From the NCBI GenBank assembly GCA_017437045.1, contig JAFSBY010000002.1, positions 62,001 through 126,000 of the forward strand: a stretch of 64,000 nucleotides of DNA, in the 5' to 3' direction. This document shows positions 59,957-64,000 of the stretch, one piece after another. The notes below the pieces were generated by a model. The model searched no databases, was not told the origin of the DNA, and saw only the letters and a program-made list of their open reading frames with translations. The translations under genes and the position numbers were made by a program. Position 1 is the first letter of the stretch; each line of letters starts with the position of its first letter. This DNA is from Alistipes sp. Lineage in GTDB: Bacteria > Bacteroidota > Bacteroidia > Bacteroidales > Rikenellaceae.

Positions 59957-62900
59957 TTATTCGACTTTTCCTTGTTTGACATACCAAAGCCATCCTTCCA
60001 CCTCGGTATATCCCATTTTTTGCAACAGCGATACATATTCCCCAATCTGGCGGCGATAGCGATCAGCATGTAGCTCGCCAAATTTATAATCGACCACCAC
60101 GGCACGCGATCCGCTGACCATCACACGATCAGGACGTCGCAGCGCACCGCTGTTGGGGAGGATGATCTGATGTTCGTTGCGCACCTCCCAGCCGCTATCG
60201 AACCAACTTCCCACCACCGGATTGGAGAGGGCCTCCTGCACCATCCGGCGCAAGGTCGGAGCCTCGGCCGCACTGATCGATCCCTCCTGCTCCATGCGGT
60301 CGATGGCTTGGGTGATCTGATCGCGCATTGCGGCCTCTTCGAAGGCTCGGTGCATCAAAATTCCGAAATCGCGGGGCGAGAGCTGCTCCGTGGCTCCCTC
60401 CTCAAAGTAGCGCGCCGAAGGCAATCGCAGACGCAGGTCGGCTTTGGCGGTCGGGTAGTGGGTGATCAGGTGGGTGATGCGCTTGTTGGGCTTCTCCTCG
60501 CGGCGAGGTGCGCTCGGTGCGCCAAACTCAAAACGCTCGCAATTCTCCGTGAGCAGCGTGTAGCGACCCTCTAATTCGCCAATGTGGCAATGCTTCCCTT
60601 CGGGGGATGGGTGCAGTACGCTGCGTAGCAAAGCGTTGGTCTTGCCGGCCTCCTGCTTGCTCGGGAAGAAGATGTGCAACTCCTCTTTGGCGCGCGTGAA
60701 GGCTACATAGAGCAGGTTGATGTGGTCAATGTAGGCGTGAACCAACTCTTCGTAATAGTCGGTTGCAAAGGCCGATGCTCCCATCTGTTGCTTGTAACGA
60801 ATCGGGAAACTGCCGGCTTGAGCGGCAATCCCTTCGTGAGCCTCCGACCAGATGATAGATCCTGAACGGGTATTCAGACTCCAAGCACAGTAGGGAATCA
60901 GAATGATGGGACGCTCCAATCCTTTGGCCTTGTGGATGGTCGATATTTCGATGGTGGCCGCACGCTGCTCTACGGCCAGCGAACGGTGCATGCCCTGCTC
61001 CTCCCACCAACGCAGGAAGAGGGCCGTGTCGGCCACTTTGCGGATCGTGTAACCGATGATCTGCTCATGAATGGCTTGCAGGTAGGCCGTCTCCTCGCTG
61101 CGGCTGTCGAGCCGGTGGAAGAGTACGATCTGCTCGAAGACCTCCTCGGGAGAGAGCAGCGCCAACCCTTGCAACCATTCCCGTTCGTCGTCCGGCAGAG
61201 GAGCATCAAACGGTCGTTGCAGATAGCGATTGTAGCGGGCAATGCTGAGCGATTCGTCGATGTTTTGTGTCAAACGGAAGGTCGCCGTGATGAAATCGCT
61301 CACCGGCGCCGAGCTGATGATCAGGGCCTCCTGGGTCATGACATCGAATCGATAGCGCGGATCGGTGTTGCGTCCTTTGAATTCGAGCAGGTCGGTGGCA
61401 ATGCTCGTGCAGTCGTTGTTGTCGCGTGCCAAAATCAGGATATCGGAGGGCGTGTAGCCGCGGTCGATCGCCTGGCAGATGCATGCGATGATATTGGGTT
61501 TCTCGTCGAAACTCTCGATCGTGATATAGCCACCTTCGGCGTTTTTACGTCGCGGGAATTGGCGTAAGTTGGTGTAGGCGTTGCTTAACGTGGGTTTGAG
61601 CAGCTCGGCTTTTTCGCGCGGAATACTGCCGGCTGCGACCGCATCGTCGAGCAGGATGGTCAGTTGGCGACTACCGGCCTCGACGATGCGACGAATCGAC
61701 TCGTTGTTGAATTGGACGATGGTCTGCAGACTGCGCCAGTTGGCATCGAGATTGACCACTTCGGTCTCATCCTCGCCTAAAGCCTGACCGGCTTCGCTGT
61801 GCAGGATGCGCCAGTCGCCGCCGCGCCAACGATAGATCGACTGTTTGACATCGCCCACAAGCAGAACAGCCGTCTTTTCGGCTTCGGTCTGCGCCATAGC
61901 ATTGCGCAGCAGCGGCAAGAAGTTCTTCCACTCTTGCAGCGAGGTATCTTGAAACTCGTCGATCAGGAACCGATCGAACCGGTTGCCCACCTTCTCGTAG
62001 ATGAAGGGGGCATCGTTCTCGGTGATAAACTCCGAAAGGAGGTATTTGGTCTCGGAGAGGACCATGAGTTGTTGCTTTTCGCAGAGCAGTTGCACCTCTT
62101 TGTAGAGGTCGCCCAGCAGGGCAAAACTGCGGTAGGTCTCACGTAAGAGCTGGGTCGTATTGAGGTGACGCACCTCCGCATCGAAGGCGCGACATAGGGC
62201 CATCAGCAAGGGCTGCAATGTCGGTCGCAGGGCTTGTGAAAGCGAGCCGACCTTGCCCCAGGCGTCATCCTCCCGAAGAGCCGCGGCGACATAACTGCCA
62301 TAGGGCGCTAATGATCCACCGGCCATCTTGTAGATCCAGCCGGCCAGACCGCGACTCTTCTGCGGAAAGTCGGCCATCGAGGCTCCTGCTGCCTCGATCT
62401 GGGTCACGAGGGCTTGAGCTTGTGCTATGAGTTGCTTGGTGGCAGCCTGACTGCGTGCAGTGGCTTGACTGATCAACTCCTGCAACTCGGCACGGGTGCG
62501 GAGCGACGCGATGGAGTCCTTGTTGCGCTCCTTGAAGATTTCGCCTCCGAGGGATAGGATGCCCTCCCGAATGTCCCACCGGCGTCCCTCCTCGATGCGC
62601 TCCTCGACAAAATGGGTGAGCCATGTCAGCAACTCTTTGTTCGAGGTGATTCGTTCGATGAGTTGATCGGCTCCCTGGGTCAGTAGTGAGGCGGTCTCGA
62701 GTTCGATGTTGTAGTTCAGATCGAGGTTCAACTCCTTGATGAAGGCGCGCAGGATGCGCTGAAAGAAGGTGTCGATCGTCAGCACCGTAAAGCGGGAGTA
62801 GTCGTGCAAAATGCGGCTTCGAGCCTCGGCTGCCCGTTGGCGAATTTGGGCCTCGGAAAGTCCTAAATCGTTGGATAGCAGCGTCAGATAAGAACTCTCT

Positions 62901-63091
62901 TGGCCTTCGGCCAAGGCGTGTATCTCCTTCAGAATGCGGCTCTTCATCTCTTCGGTCGCCTTGTTGGTGAAGGTGACGGCCAAGATATGACGATAGATGG
63001 TCGGCTGATCGACTACATCGCGGATGTAGTGATAGGCCAACTGGTAGGTTTTACCCGCTCCGGCACTTGCATTTAGAATTTTTGCTCTCAC
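59957..63091 (-). CDS. addA: UvrD/RecB-type helicase-nuclease (AddA-like)
   Basis: 1044 residues from GTG 63091 (a TTG at 63106 would add five). Walker A ASAGAGKT at 8-15, AVTFTNKATEEMKSRI, FLIDEFQDTS (Walker B), LLVGDVKQSIYRWRGG, ISTIHKAKGLERPIILIPY and LLYVAFTRAKEELHIF are the superfamily 1 helicase motifs. The C-terminus has a RecB-type nuclease with RRPDRVM and VVVDYK. With AddB it resects DNA double-strand ends for recombination. Divergent from addB. The start codon is not ATG. Confidence 0.88.
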   Translation of the reverse strand: MRAKILNASAGAGKTYQLAYHYIRDVVDQPTIYRHILAVTFTNKATEEMKSRILKEIHALAEGQESSYLTLLSNDLGLSEAQIRQRAAEARSRILHDYSRFTVLTIDTFFQRILRAFIKELNLDLNYNIELETASLLTQGADQLIERITSNKELLTWLTHFVEERIEEGRRWDIREGILSLGGEIFKERNKDSIASLRTRAELQELISQATARSQAATKQLIAQAQALVTQIEAAGASMADFPQKSRGLAGWIYKMAGGSLAPYGSYVAAALREDDAWGKVGSLSQALRPTLQPLLMALCRAFDAEVRHLNTTQLLRETYRSFALLGDLYKEVQLLCEKQQLMVLSETKYLLSEFITENDAPFIYEKVGNRFDRFLIDEFQDTSLQEWKNFLPLLRNAMAQTEAEKTAVLLVGDVKQSIYRWRGGDWRILHSEAGQALGEDETEVVNLDANWRSLQTIVQFNNESIRRIVEAGSRQLTILLDDAVAAGSIPREKAELLKPTLSNAYTNLRQFPRRKNAEGGYITIESFDEKPNIIACICQAIDRGYTPSDILILARDNNDCTSIATDLLEFKGRNTDPRYRFDVMTQEALIISSAPVSDFITATFRLTQNIDESLSIARYNRYLQRPFDAPLPDDEREWLQGLALLSPEEVFEQIVLFHRLDSRSEETAYLQAIHEQIIGYTIRKVADTALFLRWWEEQGMHRSLAVEQRAATIEISTIHKAKGLERPIILIPYCAWSLNTRSGSIIWSEAHEGIAAQAGSFPIRYKQQMGASAFATDYYEELVHAYIDHINLLYVAFTRAKEELHIFFPSKQEAGKTNALLRSVLHPSPEGKHCHIGELEGRYTLLTENCERFEFGAPSAPRREEKPNKRITHLITHYPTAKADLRLRLPSARYFEEGATEQLSPRDFGILMHRAFEEAAMRDQITQAIDRMEQEGSISAAEAPTLRRMVQEALSNPVVGSWFDSGWEVRNEHQIILPNSGALRRPDRVMVSGSRAVVVDYKFGELHADRYRRQIGEYVSLLQKMGYTEVEGWLWYVKQGKVE

Positions 63092-63196
63092 GATGTAAAA
63101 ATACAAACAAAAATGCGATTATCGGCCATCTTTTCCCCCTTTTTTTGTAATTTAGCTCCCGAGTTACACACTTTACGAACCAAACCAGCTCATTCG

Positions 63197-64000
63197 ATGA
63201 TGAAAACCTTTCTTGGCGAAGTCGCCCAAACACTCTACGAACGCTATGGTGAGCAGATCAGCTCCTGCGAGATACTCTTTCCATCGCGTCGTGCCCGTCT
63301 CTTCTTTACGGAGGCGTTGGGTCGCCTGATCAAGACACCGCTCTGGCAACCGCAATGGCGATCGATGGATGAGCTGATGGAGCAGGTAAGTGGTCTGCGT
63401 CGGGGAGATCGGTTACGTTTGCTGACCGAATTGTATAAGTTGTACAGCACGTTTCATGACGAACCGTTCGATCGTTTCTACTTCTGGGGCGAGATGCTGC
63501 TCTCGGATTTCGATACGATCGACAAATATAACATCCCGGCCGACCAACTATTTCGCAATATCGAGGATATCAAGGAGATCGAGGCGGATATTTCCTACCT
63601 CACACCCCGCCAATTGCAGATTCTGAAGTTCTGGTCCTCGTTGGGGGCAGATGCCGATCTCTCGGTCGAGAAACAACGCTTTTTGGCCATCTGGCGGACG
63701 TTGTTACCGCTCTACGAGCAGTTCCGCGAACGGCTGCAATCGCTGGGCTTTGCTTATGGCGGTATGATCCAGCGGGAGGCGGCTCGGCGGATTCGTTCGG
63801 GTGCGTTTGCGTTCGAGGCCGATCGTCACTTTGTGGTGGCCGGTTTTAATGCCCTCTCGGCCTGCGAGAAGGAGCTGTTTCGGTGTATGCAGACGACGGC
63901 AAAGACCGATTTCTTCTGGGATTTCGATACCTATTACACCGCCCGCGAAGAGCAGGAGGCCGGTATGTTTGTCCGCGAAAATCAACAGCTCTTTCCGGCT
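63197..64000 (+). CDS. addB: AddB-like PD-(D/E)XK nuclease family protein, N-terminal part
   Basis: The frame is open from ATG 63197 to the window edge (268 codons). It begins MMKTFLGEVAQTLYERYG, then ILFPSRRARLFFTEAL, a degenerate helicase-like start typical of AddB proteins of Bacteroidetes. FVVAGFNALSACEKELF corresponds to a helicase-like motif. The nuclease domain would lie beyond the window. Head-to-head with addA, 105 bases apart. Confidence 0.75.
   Translation, partial: MMKTFLGEVAQTLYERYGEQISSCEILFPSRRARLFFTEALGRLIKTPLWQPQWRSMDELMEQVSGLRRGDRLRLLTELYKLYSTFHDEPFDRFYFWGEMLLSDFDTIDKYNIPADQLFRNIEDIKEIEADISYLTPRQLQILKFWSSLGADADLSVEKQRFLAIWRTLLPLYEQFRERLQSLGFAYGGMIQREAARRIRSGAFAFEADRHFVVAGFNALSACEKELFRCMQTTAKTDFFWDFDTYYTAREEQEAGMFVRENQQLFPA

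Noticed and set aside
1-64000. CRISPR array, rRNA operon, complete insertion sequence or integrase
   Set aside because: Looked for spaced direct repeats, rRNA sequence and transposase or recombinase motifs; none seen. Long-range repeats found are only the 42-bp pair, the terminator pair and the tRNA-Gly copy.

Overview
The window is a chromosomal segment of a gut-type Bacteroidales bacterium, most likely close to Alistipes/Rikenellaceae (the genus is an inference). The order is supported by SusC/SusD pairs, fimbrillin-type lipoproteins, the gene order rplM-rpsI followed by rpsB-tsf, a methylmalonyl-CoA decarboxylase operon, very weak ribosome binding sites, and many copies of the Bacteroidetes promoter (TTTG, about 19-20 bases, TAnnTTTG). 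Most of the window is GC-rich. The AIPR gene near 1.4-3.2 kb and the LRR/DUF2130 genes near 6.9-11.0 kb are clearly AT-richer.

Layout. 1-1.4 kb: start of an outer-membrane-type protein, a tRNA-Gly with a broken copy just upstream, and a truncated alkD-like gene. 1.3-11.2 kb: an accessory island bounded by a perfect 42-bp direct repeat of the alkD 3' end. It holds an AIPR-family nuclease-like gene and its neighbour, a CAT-like acetyltransferase, a secreted protein, a flavodoxin-like reductase, a tiny acidic protein, and a two-gene unit of a cytoplasmic leucine-rich-repeat/TPR protein plus a DUF2130 protein with a PD-(D/E)XK-like motif. This pair is the best candidate here for an undescribed, perhaps defensive, system. 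11-17.3 kb: gene debris (alcohol dehydrogenase, SMR transporter and flavin reductase fragments), two secreted proteins, a DprA-like protein and a rod-shaped RNA resembling 6S RNA. 17.4-21.5 kb: an EamA transporter, and an operon of flavodiiron protein, SDR and ketopantoate-reductase-like genes.

21.7-39.0 kb: a 12-gene minus-strand operon combining ribokinase, a sugar transporter, nucleoside hydrolase, SusC, SusD, lipoproteins, a glycoside-hydrolase-like protein, two fimbrillin/FISUMP lipoproteins, an N-acetylneuraminate-lyase-like aldolase and a sialate O-acetylesterase. A divergent LacI-type regulator has a near-perfect palindromic operator over the rbsK promoter. The set resembles the ribose/nucleoside utilisation (rus) loci of Bacteroides, extended with sialic-acid-type functions.

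40.2-45.8 kb: tRNA-Pro, then a compact operon of steroid 5-alpha-reductase, OYE-family reductase, SDR and HAD phosphatase. The first three match the 5AR/5BR/3-beta-HSDH set known for making isoallolithocholic acid in gut Bacteroidetes. A sirtuin and MeaB follow. 45.9-56.9 kb: an FG-GAP lipoprotein, glutamate decarboxylase, the mce-mmdA-oadG-BCCP-oadB sodium-pumping decarboxylase operon, rplM-rpsI and rpsB-tsf. 57-64 kb: addA, co-directional with an ABC exporter, an HPr-kinase-like protein and an S26-type peptidase, and the divergent start of addB, cut by the window end.
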